DNA of 64,000 bases, taken from assembly GCA_013397115.1 (NCBI GenBank), contig VWZW01001320.1, forward strand, positions 102,993 to 166,992, given 5' to 3'. The stretch is from Edolisoma coerulescens (taxonomy: Eukaryota > Chordata > Aves > Passeriformes > Campephagidae). The notes below the pieces were generated by a model. The model searched no databases, was not told the DNA's origin, and saw only the letters and a list, made by a program, of their open reading frames with translations. This document shows positions 11,643 to 24,577 of this stretch, in pieces; position 1 is the first letter of the stretch, and each line of letters opens with the position of its first letter. The position numbers and the translations under genes are program-made.

Positions 11643-14464
11643 TGATAATACAGCTTTCATTTGGAAAAGAGGACAATTTTTTGTCATAAAACTAGCTTGC
11701 TGTAAGATGCAGCTGAGTTCTATTGAGATATGGGTACATTTCTGTTCTCATATCACAGAAGACCAATGTCATCTGGTTTGTTTATCTTCAGACTATCCAC
11801 AAGAACAAGGATATAATATGATCTCCACCCTGATCTCCCATCTCTTAGATGTAGGAAATAAGAAGTGCTGAAGCTTACAAGACTGTCTGAAACAGAGTGC
11901 AAAACTGAGCCTTATCATTGTAATTCCTGAAATGCTGCTTTAAATTATCTTTTCTGGTACAAGGCAGAGGAGACACACTCCAGGAAGGAGGCTAGCTTTA
12001 AAATGAATGTGAACACTGAATGTCTATGACAAAGTGAGACTTAATCTGTGTTTTAAAACACTTTCCTGTACATAAACCTACCTGATTGTAATCTTTTTCT
12101 CACAGATCACAGACACAAATCGCTGGAAAACTCAGTGCAGAGTCACTATCCAAAAGCTCATGAGCTGTTGACTCCCTCTGCCTGACCTCTCTTCTTGGCC
12201 TTTATCAAACAGGTTTATTGTCATATCCGAAACTCTTTTAAATCATCAAGATTAAATCACACTGAATTATTGCCCTGTACACTTAGCTTGTGGTAGGACT
12301 TGGATCACCCCTGTGGGCTTCTTCTATATCAAGTTATTCTATCTCTAGACAACACAGTTATTTTCACTAAGGTATCCTGCAGATCAAACCTACATACAGC
12401 TATCTCTATCTCGTGTGAGACCAGGCAAAATCCAGCTCTGCAGAACAAGGGAAGATGTTTAACAGCCACCTTTACTATGTCACTCTTGAAATCAGTCATG
12501 AGCTCTGTTTGATGAGAGTGGGCTAGAATGGCACCATAGGGAAAATCTCCTAAATATTCGGGACATAAATTTACTCTGCCCTCTTGTATCAGCTGTTTAC
12601 TGTCTTCAAAGGTGCACATTCATTGCAAAACAAACTTTTAGACAGCTTGATTAATAGCTGCAATCCTGGAGTTTAACATGTTTCTGCATATAGATGAAAG
12701 AATCTATCTTGACTCACCCATCTCCTGGTTCAGTTTTACAGGAATTAACCTTAAAAATACTTTGCTTCCTGTAAGTCAAGTTTAGCCTGTAAAGTAATTG
12801 CCAAAACAGTAAATACTGGGCTCCAAAACAGATCCTTTTCTAAACAGTAAGTTTAGATATGAAGAAGAACTTCAGACTCTGAGAAAAACGTTAAGATTTT
12901 CTGCCTATCTCATTTTTATACATGCTGCACTTAACATGGAATTGTTTGACCCTATTGTCTGTTCTGTGCTAACAAAGTGTAATGAAACATTTACATGGTC
13001 TTAATAATGGAACTTAGCAAGAATGTGTAAGAATTCAGAAGACCGGAGACGTTAATGATTTTTTAAAGGAGGCATACAAAAAATGGTGGGCTACATCTTA
13101 AAATAGGATGAAAAAATTTTGTTTCAAATTTTTATAGTTCGTCTTAAACCAGAAGACATTTTCATGAACCAAAACTGGGGGAGTGGGGAGAGGATGGAGG
13201 GGAGGAAGAGATGAGCTGAGATCCTTCAAAACAAAGCTGCTAAATACTGTATTACAAAGAGAAAGATATGTGTGTTATTTCAGGCTACATTCTTTCTTTT
13301 GGGATATTAGTTCTACAGAAAACTTAAATCTTGATTGGATTCTAAAGCAGTGGGATGCACACACCAGTGCTGCCATGATGCTGCATTAAGAATAACAATG
13401 CTACTTGCAACACCTTTTTTCCTAGAGTCGGACTTATTGCTGTGGTGGGAAAAAATTAATTTTTCTTTTAAAACTTTAACTAGTGACTCTGCAGCCTCTA
13501 TAATACTGCATTCAGGAAATAAAAGAGAAGAAACTTATTTAAAATTAAGTATGTAAATTGTACTGCCAAAAGTGGTTAATGAATCTTGACAAAATTCTTA
13601 CATAGCTTTGCTACCGTGCTCAGCTTTTTTATGAGATTCTAATTCTCTACTGAGTCACCTCACAATTTTCTTGGAGTACAGGATAATTATGTTATTATAT
13701 ATTAATCTGAATGCTTAAAAAAGATTTCACCTTCTCAAGAATTTTTGTAACAGGCTTGGCTATTGAAAACTTCTGATACTCAGGTGTTCCTATTCTGCTC
13801 CCACATATAAGGCACGTTTAAACTAGAATATCAGGTGTTATGAGAATAACTTTAACACATTTAAGTCCAGTATATGCTGTCTTCCTGAAGGCAGTCATCA
13901 CGTTGCAGGACACAGTCAAAAAGTGAGGACAAACAAGCTTTTGCCTATGCAGCAGTCCCTGAGTTGTCAACATGCAGCATGCAGTGAAGCATTGCCTTCT
14001 CTCTCATATATCACTAGGCTGCTGTCTTGCAGTCAGAATACCAGTGTCCTTCCTCCTCATGTCCACACTTATACCTATTGTGAACACATCCAGTTCAGTT
14101 TTCAGCTGCCTCCCCCTTTTGTTCCTTTCTCTAATCCTCAGCATCTTGATGTATCTCCGCAGTTCCTCCTTGTCTGTGGGTAAGGCTTGTTCTTCTGTCT
14201 ATCCCCATGAAGAAAATCTGTTTTAGTGCTTTAGTCCATCTGATACCTGAAGAAAGGTTGTGAAAAAACTTTAGCCACTTAAGTGACAATATCTCTGGAA
14301 AATACCCTGACTTCTCTATTGAGTGTTAAACCGCAAGGTATTTTAGACAGCAGAAATGTACCCAGCCATCTTCAGAGGACCAGCAAGAGAAATTTGGACT
14401 TCATTACTGACAAATATACAGTAATCTCCTGTCTGAGATCAGGTAGAGCATGTAACTGAGGAAC

Positions 14465-14504
14465 AAGTGCAGTCCCCAGCTCTGCATTGCTGGGGACTGC
14501 TCTT
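14465..14504. other. GC-rich perfect hairpin
   Basis: A 12-bp perfect stem, GCAGTCCCCAGC (14469-14480) with GCTGGGGACTGC (14489-14500), closes an 8-base loop. Beyond one T-T mismatch three more pairs form, giving 15 of 16 paired positions. It is shorter than a usual precursor microRNA and I recognise no known microRNA. It could be a structured RNA, a cruciform or chance. Confidence 0.45.
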
Positions 14505-17486
14505 ACCAACTGCAGCCAGCTTCAGGTACTGAAGTTAAGCAGCACTCGTGCTAATAAGAGCTAGACTGTCTTACTGCTCTTTGTTGGCTCAGCTGTCAAA
14601 TAACTCATCTTTGGAGATGGTAATCCTTGGACACAGTGGGTCTCGGAGCCTCTGTGCTCATTAGGAGGGAAAATGGCCACACACAGTGAAGCAACATGTG
14701 GACATAGCTCTGTCCTGAAAGGCTTCAGAAGAGCCACAGTCCTGCCTTGGCTTTTCCTGCTTCCAGCCTTATATGAGACACCCATGAAACCTGTTGCTCT
14801 GGTATAGGAAGGCGGTGGGACAGACATTTCTTTGCTGCAAGTAGACAGGGAAGTGGCTCTGAACAGCTGAGCTGCACTGCTCTTCCTGACAGCGGTGATA
14901 TGTTCTCTGCTATTTCATACATTACAGTACAGCAAATAATTAAATATATACTGCCATTTATAACTATAATCTACAAGACTGTTCATGACAGTAAATCGTC
15001 AGTGTCCATAGGCTGTGTAGAAGTTACCTGTTTATACCAGGGCTCTCATTTGATCAGCCAGGCTGATCTCTGGTTTCTGGCCTAATGGCCAACTTTTTGA
15101 TTGTCTATTAAAAATCATTTACTCAGCTATTGTCTTCCTCCCACCTTGTAACCAGGTGTGACACTCATACACTATCCTCAGCTGTTCATAAGACACGAAT
15201 CAAAACAACTCTAAGCTGGTTAACTTTAAAAGCTTAACTCCTGCCTTCAGGCACTCTCTTTCTTTAGCTGATGATCACTGCTCCTTGAAATCAGCTGCTT
15301 TGTGTAAAATTATTTCCCATTTAAACTCTGCCTTTAAACATTGATGGTTCAACTTCTGTTCTACAGTCTTTCTCTCCTCCAAGACACTGGTGAGACCCTT
15401 GAGAATTCTATTAACAACCACCATGACCTACATGAAGACAATCTTTGGTATTTCAACAAAGCACAACCATAACCCTCTGCCTCCAAAAAGAATTGGCCAA
15501 TGACATTTGCTCGGATTGTAGGATTCCAGCTTTTCCCTCATCCCTGTGGAAAATAGGTGTGAGGACCCTTTAAACTGCATACCAGCTTGGTGCATACTGC
15601 CAAGAGCTCACTCAAGATCCCTTTACAGCCCTGGCCAGAACAAAATAATAATGGTAGGCAGGTGTTGGATGTGGTCCGAAAATGAATAACAGGAAAAAAA
15701 AGCGGTCTTGTATTCTGTATCAAAGTGATGTGGAAAATAGGCCTGTGCCTGTTGAAGTCTAGTATTTTTTCTTAAATAAGTGTAGACTTCAAGTCGTTAC
15801 ATCTTAAAATGGATTGTTCTAGTGCTGTACAAATTAGTCTATATTAACAGCTTTACTGCAGACAGTGAGGCAGCTGCCTGCCTGGTTAAGACACAACAGG
15901 GCAGGTTCCCCAACACTGTTTCTGGTAGAATATGCCCAGAAGTATTTCAGGAAATTCTAAAAGGAGGTGTGCAGTCTATGTGTGGGTGGGAGACTGACAG
16001 TTCTCATTAGGTCATGGGATATACCCAAGAACATGTGATGCCTGAATAAATTTGGAGCGACTAGAAGACTTGTAAAAAAAAGGAAAATATGACAGGTTGT
16101 AACAAGTTGTCTCCTATTCATCTCTTTTTTTTTTTTTCATTTTTGAAACATGAAGACTTGTAATCCCATTATGTATGTTGTAAATAAAATTCCGAGCCAT
16201 AATGTTCTATATGTGTGATTTAGAGACAAACCTCTTCACTTTCCTGATATTCTTCTCTTTTTAAATTTTTTGAGGATGGAAGAACACAGCATCTTTTTCT
16301 TTACCACTTTCTGAGAAGTTACCCTCCAGACTGGATGCATGTGTGTAGAAATACTGGTATGTATTTTTTTAATGATTTTACTGTACCATTAAATCCAGCA
16401 AGGTAAATTTAAGAATAATTCAGCAAGCTAGAATCAGCTGACCTGTACTTCAACTTTCTTTTTGCATTATGTACATTTAGAAAAAGACATGTAGGCATTT
16501 TCTTCCTCTTTCAAATAGACACTGCCTCTCTGGGGAAACATAATTTGGGTCTGGAACACTGTACAGGGAGAAGGCATCTGTTAAGGTCAGTGCAGCCTAT
16601 TCAAGTGGTCTGCTTTCCATAAAGTATATGTGAAAAAGTTGCCCACACAGGCTTCTCCATTTCAGGTCATTCTGTGTTGTCATTCATCACTGTGGTTAAA
16701 AGGGAAAATAACCCCATGAATGCCATTAACAGTGTGTGTGCAGGCAGGGCAGTGCTGAAGAAGGGTAGTGGCAGGACTGGGTAGTGGCGGGTGCTGAAAC
16801 TGCCAATTTTGCTGGCAGTGAATGACTCAAAGAAATCTATGGTGTGGTCACTATAATAGTCTTTTTAGACCTTGTACTAATGACCAGAACATTGCCCTAG
16901 TCACAAGGCTAAGCAGAAGAGATTTTATCACAAGGCTATTTCATTGTATGATAAAAGTTTTGCCTTTCAAAGATGAAATAACCTCCAGTTAGTTCTGCAG
17001 TATGTGTGCTGGTTAAAAGGTCAAGACTGTGATTGACTACAGAGGCTGAAGGGTGTGATTCAGACCAAAGTGTACCGAGAGCTTGCAAACTGAAGCAGCA
17101 TTCATGCTGCCTCATATTTTTGCTTGGGGACAGGTTTACTTTCAACTTTCCACCTACATATATGTATGCAGTTACTTCACTTCCATAGACACACAACTTG
17201 TCATCTTTTTGTGTGGCCAGCTGCAGACTTCCACTTTTAAGCAAATTTCTAAATGTATGGCTGATAACATCCTGGGAAAGGGAGCCCAACTACTAAAAGC
17301 ACTAGAGATCATTGATACTATAGGTGTAGGATTTGTAATTGGACAGTCAGAGCTAACACATAAAATTCTTTAAATTATATTTCAAATGAACTATGGGCTG
17401 ATTTAAGGCAAACACAGTGTTGGGTAGAATGTGTATATAGCTGTATTTTTTACTTGTTCTAATAGGGGTAATGGTAAATGCGCTTG

Positions 17487-17992
17487 TGTGCTGGTTTCTA
17501 CTGGGGTGGAGTTAACTTTCTTCACAGTGGCTAGAATGGGGCTGTGTTTTGGATTTGGGCTGAACACAGGCTTGACAATATAGAGATGTTTTAGTCATTG
17601 CTGAGCAGGGCTTACACAGAGCCAAGGCCTTTTCTGCTTTTTGTACAGCCAAGCTGGTGAGGAAGACTGGGGTGCATGGGAGACTGGGAGGAGACACAGT
17701 GCAGGTGACCCAAACTGGCCGAAGGGATATTCCAGACCATGTGACATCCTGCTCAGTATTTCAAGCTGGGTGCAAGAAGAAGGAAGGAGGGGATNCCATG
17801 GGAAGCAGGGAATGAGTTCTTTGGTTTTCTTTGCTTGCGTGTGTGGCTTTTGCATTCCCTATGCAACTGATCTCAGCCCATGAGTTTTCCAGCTTTCACC
17901 CTTACAGTTCTCTCCTTGATCCCGCTGGTGGGGCAAGGAGCAAGAATGGCTGTGTGTGGTGCTTGGCTGCTGGCTGGAGTGAAACCATGACA
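17487..17992 (+). mobile_element. solo retroviral LTR, probably ERVL class
   Basis: Starts TGTGCTGG and ends ACCATGACA, the TG...CA ends of an LTR. Its body matches what I know of a widespread avian LTR: a start like TGGAGTTAACTTTCTTCACA, a middle with CAGGGCTTACACAGAGCC, and a GC-richer 3' third. The 5 bases before it (GCTTG, 17482-17486) and after it (ACTTG, 17993-17997) agree at 4 of 5, fitting the 5-bp target duplication typical of ERVL-type elements. No internal retroviral gene or second LTR adjoins it, so it is a solo LTR left by recombination. One undetermined base (N at 17795) lies inside. No viral protein is encoded. Confidence 0.82.
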
Positions 17993-18977
17993 ACTTGAAA
18001 ATCCTTGTCTTCTGGTCCCACCTTCCTCTTTTAAACCCTTTCACCACTTGTTACCTAGTTAACAGTAGACTGGGAATTTTCAGTCAACTGGAGAAAGCCA
18101 GGTCTCAGAAACTTCCTGCTGAAATTCATATACCACCTCTTCCTTCAGGTAAGAGACAAGAACAATGCATCCCAATGAGCAAGAAATCAGACAAAGGAGG
18201 CAAGAAACCACGGTGGATGAATAAAGAACTCCTGTTGTTACTCAAGTGTAAACAGGAAATGCACAGGCGATAGAAGCAGAGTCAGGCCCCTTGGAATGAA
18301 CGCAGAGAGTTGTCTGAGTGAGCACAAATAAGATAAGGAAGGCCAAGGCCTAATATCTGGCCAAGGATGTCAAGGAAAACAAGAAGGCCTTCTTTAAATA
18401 CATCAGTAACAGAAAGAAAACTGATGAGGGGATGATGAGGGCTTGTTACTATGTGGAAGAGGGACCCTGGTAACAGAGGACGCAAAGAAGGCAGAGTTAC
18501 TGAACTCCTTCTTTACATTGGTCTTCACTACCACCAGACATCGGGTATCTCTGACCCAGGAGACCAGGGTAAAGGAATGTTGAAAGGAAGACTTTCCCTT
18601 GGTCAAGGAGGATTGGGTAAGAGAACGTGTAGGCAAACCTAACATGCACAGGTCCATGAGCCCTCATGGAATGCACCTCGAGTGCTGGGAGAGCTGGCAC
18701 CCCATTCTGTAGGTCATCTCTATCCACATGGATGACAAGAACATGATCAGGAGTAGTCAGCATGGATTAAATAAAGGTGAATCATGCTTTGCCAACCTGA
18801 TTGTCTTCTGCAATGAAATAACTACTTGAGTGGATGAGGGGAGAGCAGTGGATATAGTCTACCTTGATTTCAGCAAGGCTTTCGATGATGTCATTCACGT
18901 CATCCTCATAAGCAAACTCAGGAAGTGTGGACTGGATGAGCGGACAATGAGAACTGGCTGAATGAGGGTCACAATCA

Positions 18978-19559
18978 GTGGCACAGGGTCAAGTTAGAGG
19001 CGTGTCACTGGTATTGCCCCCCAAGGTTCCATACTGGGCCCGGCATTGTTTGCCTTACCCATCAATCACTTGGGTAGAGGGCAGATGCCTCCTCAGCAAG
19101 TTCACTGGTGACCCAAAGCTGGGAGGAGTGGCCAGTATGCTAGAGTGCTCTGCAGCCCTTCAGAGGGACCTCGACAGGCTGGAGAGATGGGCAGAGAAAA
19201 AGTGTCTGAAATTCAACAAAGGCACTTACAGGGTCCTGCACCTGGGGAGGAACAACCCCAGGCACCAGCACAGGCTGGGTGCTGAGCTGCTGGAAAGCAG
19301 CTCTGTGGAGAAGGACCCGGGGGTGCTGGTGAGCCACAAGCTGTCCATGAGCCAGCAGTGTGCCCTGGGGGCCAATGGGATCCTGGGATGCATTGGGAAG
19401 AGCATCACCAGCAGGTCAAGGGAGGCGGTCCTGCCCCTCCGCTCTGCCCTGGCAAAGCTGCATTTGGAGTTCCGTGTCCAGTTTTGGGCTCCCCAGTTCA
19501 AGATAGACAAGGATGTACTGGAGCAGGTCCACTGGAGGGCAAGAAAGATGATTAAATGA
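18978..19559 (+). pseudogene. CR1 reverse-transcriptase fragment
   Basis: This 193-codon open frame is the longest in the window and covers the C-terminal half of CR1 ORF2. Residues 40-50 carry the YXDD-equivalent site, normally LSKFADDTKLGG in CR1, but here Phe-Thr-Gly-Asp (residues 42-45) replaces FADD. The first catalytic aspartate is lost, so the enzyme would be dead. Conserved downstream blocks include LQRDLDRLERWAE, KFNKG, RVLHLGRNNP and SMSQQCAL. The first 35 or so residues are out of frame with the CR1 homology, so the annotated start is not a true start. Intact RT sequence upstream is broken by stops. The frame ends just after the ARKMIK motif. Confidence 0.88.
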
Positions 19560-19805
19560 CTGGAGCATCTTTCTTATGAGGAGCGGCTGGGCGAGCTGGG
19601 TCTGTTCAGACTCAACGGTCCTGCCCCTCCGCTCTGCCCTGGCAAAGCTGCATTTGGAGTTCCGTGTCCAGTTTTGGGCTCCCCAGTTCAAGATAGACAA
19701 GGATGTACTGGAGCAGGTCCACTGGAGGGCAAGAAAGATGATTAAATGACTGGAGCATCTTTCTTATGAGGAGCGGCTGGGCGAGCTGGGTCTGTTCAGA
19801 CTCAA
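19426..19805 (+). repeat. perfect 190-bp tandem duplication in CR1
   Basis: Bases 19426-19615 and 19616-19805 are identical over all 190 positions that I compared. Each copy starts CGGTCCTGCCCCTCC and ends CTGTTCAGACTCAA. The unit spans the end of the CR1 RT frame and the start of the following conserved segment (LEHLSYEERLGELG-like). The host CR1 is clearly degraded, so identity between the two copies means that the duplication is much younger than the insertion, or is an assembly error. Confidence 0.95.
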
Positions 19806-20136
19806 GAAGAGACAACTATGAGGGGACCTCATCCATGTCTGTAAGTATCTGAACAGAGGGTGCCAAGAGGATGGAGCTAGGTAATGCGAGTACAAGAGGC
19901 AACGAGCAGGAACTGATGCACAGAAGTTCCACTGGAATATGAGGAAGAATTTCTTTACTGTGCAGATGACCTCACAGGGGAACAGATGAGGGTGTGGAGT
20001 CTCCCTCACTTGAGATACTCAAGAGCTATCTGGATGCAATCCTGTGCCAAATGCTCTGGAATGACCCTGCTTGAGCAGGGAGGTTGGACCAGATGACCCT
20101 TCCAATTTTACTCTTTCAGTGGTTCTGTGATTCTGC

Positions 20137-23100
20137 AAAGATAAGCAACTCCTTCAGGTCTAAACTGGGTTCTTGCTTCTGTACAAAAAGCCCTGTAGTA
20201 TTTGGGGGAAGGAAAATTAAATTACAAAATTTTGACACAGGATAGAAAACTCTTTCCTCAAGAGGCCTAATCAGAGTGTGCCTGTCTTGTAACTTTACTT
20301 TTGTCAGTATTGAAGTTATCTAGGCTTCCCTGACCTGATAGGCTTAAAAGAAATGTCGTGTCTAAACAGCCAACAAACACTGCTGTGACTGAAGAAAGCA
20401 AAGAAAAATCTCATTTCCAGCACCTTGTATTAAATACACTTTCATCAGAATGAGTTTATGTGATGAATTTGTACCACTTGGTGTTTTCAGTTCAGAGGAG
20501 TCCTAACATGTAGCTTTTCATACAGCTTTACCCTCAGACAGCATTAATGACAGGAGTCTGACAGCCCCCTGAGTCACTCTAGTGCTCACTCGCACCATCA
20601 AGTCACATCTTTAATACATGTTCTCTGTTGATTCATGCCCACAGGGTGGGCATGCAAGACACCTGCACATCTCTGGAAGAAACCAGACTTCCAGCTTTAT
20701 GCACAAAGCCCAGCTGAGCAGCCTCTGAAGCTATTCCCTTGAAAGATGTCCACTGGTCAAAAAGTGCTACTGCTGCTTCCTGTTCCCAAGTTAGCAGTTT
20801 CTATATCTCTTGGATCAGAATGAATTCTCTTTCCAGAAGAACCCAGTCAGTGCTACCGCTTACATAGAGTTTACAAAGTCTGTTTTCACTGGGAGAAAGA
20901 CTCTAAGAGCAGCCCTGTCCAGAACACAGTATCACAGTGAGCAGGAGAAGACCCCACCCCTCCAGGTACTGCTTAACGTCCTGGTCAGAAATCGTGTCCT
21001 CCTGCCTGTCATCCATGTTTAACTAATTCCTGGTTATGGGATGGGAATCTTCTCAGAGTTACACCTCTTGAAAACCACCTCATATAATGGACCAGAACCA
21101 AGTCACATTCTAGACACTTCCCAAAATTTTCAAGTTCATAGAATTTGGTAGATGATGGATTTTGTTCAAGACCACTACCGACTTTGAGGACTGTAAATGG
21201 TTCTTGAACTTGGTGGAACGGGTACATAAAACAGCTGAAAGACTCTTTCTGATTGCATGTGATAGGAATTTTCCATCAGGTACTGAGTTACTGTATAAGG
21301 AAAGGAAGTATTATAGACAGCAGTGGCAGCTAGAACAGCTGGCTGTCTGGTTAATCCCTTTTTTCATGCCCCTTTCAGGAATGAGCAGGAAGTAAACACG
21401 CACCGTGTTCAGACTCATCATTTATTAAAGATAAAATAATCTAATCTTCCATTAATACCAAACATGCCTAAAAATGATGCTTTTGCACACCCCAGGCCCT
21501 GAAGAGCAGGCCACACTTTAACCATACAAGGGTCATTCATTCAGGAATAGGCTTCATAATTTAAGGAAAAAGACCAAATGGTGCCTCACTCAGCGCATCG
21601 TATTATTTTCAGAGGAATGTTTTCCCTCCCAGCAATTCTGCCCTGAAAGGTAGTGAGCTGACTCATGCTGTCTGGCCAGACAGGGACACAATGCTATCAA
21701 GCAGTGGGTGGAGAGAAGAGAATTAAAAACTATGTGTTTTAACGGATGTTTCCTGGTATTGGTATTGTACCTGATTTAAGGAAAAACATCTAGTAACAAA
21801 CGTAACTAATAGCTTGTCTGGACCAAATGCAATTCTCAGACATTGTCCTCTGATGCCAAGGGATGGAATTGTAAATCTGGACTCCATTCAAATACATAAA
21901 ATATCTCCTTCCTAGTGGCTGAGCAAACAACCCTTTATGTTTATATACTCACTAACACAGATGGCTGGAAGGGGTTGCTGCAGGCAAGTGAGAGACCTGG
22001 CCTATGGTACACAAAATCCACAGCTGAATTTTGTGACCAAGACCCTTCCTATTCCTTAATGGAAGAAAACCAGATTTTAGCTCTGTTAGTTGTCTTGCCC
22101 TTTGTGCTGAAAGCAGCTCTTTAGCTCAGCTAGCTTATCACTGAAAAGCTAGTCATAAAACTGTACCCAGCACAATAACAATGGAATTTACCAGAAATCA
22201 CATGTGTACACTCAAGGGTGTAAGCAAACACGGAATAAATATTTGTTCTTTACATCACATTTGTCCAGGTTATTCTTTGTCCTTAAGCAGTTTGCAGAAT
22301 TCTTATCTATTTTGTCTGGAGCAGCTTCATTGCTAAGAACATCTTCTAAGACGAATAGTAATGAACATCTTTGGCTATAAAACTAATGAGAAAATATTTT
22401 AAAAACTAAAATCACTTTTTTTACATTTGCCTGAAATTAAAAAAAAAATTTAAAAAGCTGGAGATAAACAACAGAACAAGTTTTCAAGAACAAAGACGCA
22501 TGGACACCATTGCACACCAATCACACATGCCTTAGGTATCTTCTAACCATTAGTTCATCTCTGTTCTAAGTGCAGGTATGACATCTAAAACATGATATGG
22601 CAGCTAAGACAAAAGAAATGTCTGCAAGGTGTAACTCCATCAACAAATATGAGAGCTCCATCCGCACATGGTAACTCTACTCATGGACAAACACAGAAGT
22701 TAACGTGATGGCAGCTCTCTGTTTCATTTATTGCTGCTACTCTATGATCTGTATCCACCCGCACACAAGACAAGGAAGGTGTACTGTTTTCTTCATGTAT
22801 GCCTCCTATCTGCTAAATACATTTGCATTAAGTTGCCTTAGATGCTATAAACAGTGTACAATTTTGTAAAAATTATGGAAATTATCTGCCATGGCCACAC
22901 ACATAACCACAATGCCAAATACACTCTAGCCTTTTAGCTGTTATTTCCTTTTTCTCTAATTGTGACTCCTACAGACAATCAGGTTAACAGGATTAAAATT
23001 GTTTAGCCACCAGAGGAAAATATTCTCTAGTCCACACACAGCAAGTACAAATTCTTTGGGATATTTAAACCATTTTAGAAATTCAATACTTCAACAGGAG

Positions 23101-24577
23101 ACACAATGTTTGTAAAAGAAACAAACCATCATCTTTCAGAATACAAGCCTTGATTTTTAAGGAAATGGTTGTGGGGGGGGCATGGTGAGGAGGGAGAGAG
23201 GACTAAAGAAAACTTGAAATGTTCTTACTTATCTTCCAAATGACCCAGTGAGGAGTACAAGAGCTATATGCTGTTTTCTGCTCACACATCTCCTTCCCCA
23301 AGCCTTTCAGATCTATCTCTTAACTAATCAGAGCAGCCCTTAAGAAGCAGTAATGTGCAAAAGTCCCTCGTGAAAGACATTGCAATTTGCATTCAAGCAT
23401 GCTGTTGCTGGGGAATGAAGGAAAGATTTCAAGGGAAGATCAGCTTGGTTTGTTATGTATTTTGGCAAGTTTTCTGCATGTGTTTTTCATTAGAGCCTTG
23501 CCACTGAGCTGTAAGAAAAAGATGATCAGACATCCACTCCCTTTTTGCTCTGTGACCAGGGGAGTCTACTTACAGAAAGAAAGAGAACCAGTTTTTGGAA
23601 AGCTGAATCACTTCACCTGTGCCGGTAGGATTAAGGTACAAAGTTATCTCAGGCTGCACACAAAATGGCAAAAAATAAACCTTGTAAGTCACTGTATGTG
23701 TCTTCTAGGTGAATGGAAATTAAAAGTCAGTGGGGAAAGATGCTTTAAAATGAGTGACAAGCAGAAGTGGTCAGGCTTAGATAGGGGTATTTACTGCAAA
23801 GCCCCCATGACTTCCCTCTTTTTAGAGAAAATATAGAAGAAAGTACCTTGAGAAAAAGCTGGACATCTGTTGAAGACACAGTTCATGAAAAAGTCAAAGG
23901 CTCACCTAGCTAGACAATGCTTTGGTGTGGTTATTTTTGAATTATGGTAGTAGTGCTTCTTCCACTACTTCGCACTCTATTATTGTTTTTTATTATATAA
24001 TAAGCCTGTATAAGCTGAAACTTTTCATAATTACTTTCTGACCTCCCTTACTCAAGAAGTCTTTCCAACAGTTCACATCAGTTCTCCCGCTTGCTCATTT
24101 GTCCTAAATTTCAGTTTAGGGCAAAAAAATAACCAAACCCAGCCCAAAAACCAAACCACTTGAAAACCTTTTTAGGAATGTAAGTACATTCGCTCTATTG
24201 AACTCAAAATCTCCCTGTGGTATAGACTGTCTTTTTGGACCTGAATTGTGCAACACCTTGCATTGTCACATTCTTATACATGGCTAATGTTCCTAAATAC
24301 GATAATTAAAATGTAACTAGTGCATGATAACTTAAATGGAAATTTTTCACTGCTTTTAGAAACATATAATGATAAAAATGTACGAAGTACAGTAGTAATA
24401 ATGTCCCACCAATTTCTTTTTTATAGGTGCATAATTAGGAAAACTTGCAAAGATGGGATAACATTTGGGCTTTTAAAAGCACATAAAAACCCATTCAATT
24501 TTGTGTACAGAACAAATGGGAAGTGAATTATTTATTTTTAAAATGTAGCTATTTTTGATTCCAGATTATTTTCATGA
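20137..24577. other. non-coding stretch
   Basis: AT-rich, particularly 22100-23150. A G8 run lies near 23173-23180. The longest frame (149 codons, plus, 23387-23836) has no recognisable motif. No RNA gene or large repeat recognised before the CR1 at 24578. Confidence 0.5.

Larger units (their letters stand above)
10461..17486. other. long non-coding stretch
   Basis: About 7 kb without a recognisable gene or large repeat. It holds the small hairpins listed separately (10634-10654, 14465-14504), an A-rich run, and unrecognised open frames, the longest being 117 codons on minus at 16936-17289 and 96 codons on minus at 12329-12619. Neither has motif support or good splice borders. Confidence 0.5.
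18150..20136 (+). mobile_element. CR1 LINE, ORF2 and 3' end
   Basis: A plus-strand CR1 about 2 kb long. It begins near the join of the endonuclease and reverse-transcriptase regions, with the GGKKPRWMNKEL and KKAELLNSFF types of motif. The RT motif DFSKAF is encoded near 18866-18885, then the LSKF motif, the NNP/RLGAELLES region and the conserved C-terminal segment. It ends with the CR1 3' terminus (CCTTCCAA followed by degenerate TTCTGTGATTCTG). Stops and frameshifts are frequent up to 18980. It lies about 160 bases downstream of the solo LTR and contains a perfect 190-bp tandem repeat. It is inactive. Confidence 0.93.

Noticed and set aside
23387..23836. 149-codon plus-strand frame
   Set aside because: Not recognised, lysine-rich as AT-rich DNA gives, and no splice or promoter support.
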